Both the position numbers and the translations under genes were made by a program. This document shows positions 5,036 through 5,507 of a stretch of DNA of 5,507 nucleotides, piece by piece (position 1 is the first letter of the stretch; each line of letters opens with the position of its first letter). This DNA comes from Candidatus Daviesbacteria bacterium RIFCSPLOWO2_02_FULL_41_8. Lineage in GTDB: Bacteria > Patescibacteriota > Microgenomatia > Daviesbacterales > UBA10151. Below the pieces are notes generated by a model, which was not told the DNA's origin, searched no databases, and saw nothing but the letters and a program-made list of their open reading frames with translations. The stretch is from assembly GCA_001777455.1 (NCBI GenBank), contig MFDZ01000005.1:4043-9549 (forward strand), in the 5' to 3' direction.

Positions 5036-5507
5036 TTATTTATAATATTTTTCTATTTCGTTAAATTTTTCAAAAATCTTTGCGACTAAATTGTCCTTTC
5101 TAATTATAAACTCCGAAAAGCGATTATGGGTATCGGGACGAAGCGGCGTATTTAACACATAAAGCTCGTTTTTCTTTCCTCTATTAACCACATTCGCTCT
5201 CTCAATAAAAACTTTTGACGGGATAAACACGAGATAATCATCAATATCCATTTTTTGAGGGTTATAATAAGCTCCCACGATAAAAAGCGTATGATGAGGA
5301 TTCAATGCACTTGATTTTATCCCAATCTGCAATATGTTTTTACCTCTTAATTTAAACTTCCCTTTTACCTGTATAAATAATGGCTGAAATATTTTTCTTT
5401 TTAATACAACTAAATCTATGCCCTCAATATCTGCGGCTGGCTCATATACATTTAAAACTCCCTGCCCATATAGAATTACAAGCTCCTTAATCCTGTTTTC
5501 TACAATA
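5036..5507 (-). CDS. PD-(D/E)XK nuclease-like protein, N-terminus outside window
   Basis: The frame is open from the window edge to TAA at 5036-5038, giving 156 visible residues; the start lies beyond 5507. In visible numbering, ENRIKELVILYGQG (3-16), then ADIEGIDLVVL (25-35) and PLFIQVKGKFKL (42-53) give the order expected of a PD-(D/E)XK core: helix, Asp31 in a strand turn, and Gln46-x-Lys48 as the (D/E/Q)xK motif. This resembles nuclease-fold families such as DUF4365-type proteins, and is also common in restriction-like enzymes. The remainder has strands HTLFIVGAYY and YLVFIPSKVFI. An internal TTG at 5332 starts after the motif and is not the true start. It leads the AT-rich operon with the HEPN-like gene. 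Target (DNA or RNA) cannot be told. Confidence 0.65.
   Translation of the reverse strand, partial: IVENRIKELVILYGQGVLNVYEPAADIEGIDLVVLKRKIFQPLFIQVKGKFKLRGKNILQIGIKSSALNPHHTLFIVGAYYNPQKMDIDDYLVFIPSKVFIERANVVNRGKKNELYVLNTPLRPDTHNRFSEFIIRKDNLVAKIFEKFNEIEKYYK

Noticed and set aside
5036..5332. 98-residue gene starting at TTG 5332
   Set aside because: The frame stays open upstream to the window edge and contains the nuclease motif there, so the TTG is internal.

Overview
The window holds two blocks of different composition, joined by a decayed recombinase gene. Bases 1 to about 3120 are roughly half G+C and carry three same-strand genes. Bases from about 3400 to 5507 are clearly AT-rich, with lysine-, asparagine- and isoleucine-rich proteins. 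The recombinase type and the AT-rich proteins remind me of Candidate Phyla Radiation (Patescibacteria/Parcubacteria-like) genomes. This is an impression from sequence style, not a proven assignment. All genes use ordinary bacterial signals: Shine-Dalgarno sites, ATG/GTG starts and TAA/TAG stops.

Minus strand, 3248 down to 1 (transcription runs right to left): a good sigma70-type promoter (3220-3248) with an 8-bp inverted repeat at its expected start site drives three tightly spaced genes. They are a protein kinase-like protein with a damaged catalytic core (2296-3117), a von Willebrand factor A (vWA) protein with an intact-looking MIDAS motif (1112-2278), and a strongly diverged adenylosuccinate synthetase (PurA)-like enzyme (1-1084, cut by the window edge). 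Gaps are 17 and 27 bases and each gene has its own ribosome binding site, so this is one operon. Kinase-like plus vWA protein suggests a regulatory or sensing pair. The PurA-like enzyme would then be the nucleotide-acting output. This is the most interesting system in the window, and I cannot tie it to any named pathway.

Plus strand, 3412-4171: remains of a large serine recombinase. The N-terminal catalytic domain is nearly perfect (catalytic Ser, SIDSQIKEM, WAPDRLSRN, GSQAKLEND, NVKR), but it lacks a normal start codon. It ends at a TGA where the family has a conserved Gly and is followed in another frame by a probable C-terminal remnant. Several inverted repeats and GC-rich hairpins sit in and after it. 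The recombinase is a likely trace of the mobile element that brought one of the blocks here.

Minus strand, 5507 down to 4219: a second, AT-rich operon of a PD-(D/E)XK nuclease-like protein (N-terminus outside the window), a HEPN-like protein without an obvious RX4-6H motif, and an unrecognised 119-residue protein whose start overlaps the HEPN stop. Such a nuclease plus HEPN grouping is typical of defence or toxin-type accessory modules, but the role here is inferred only from the families. I saw no tRNA, rRNA, CRISPR array or insertion sequence with intact transposase.
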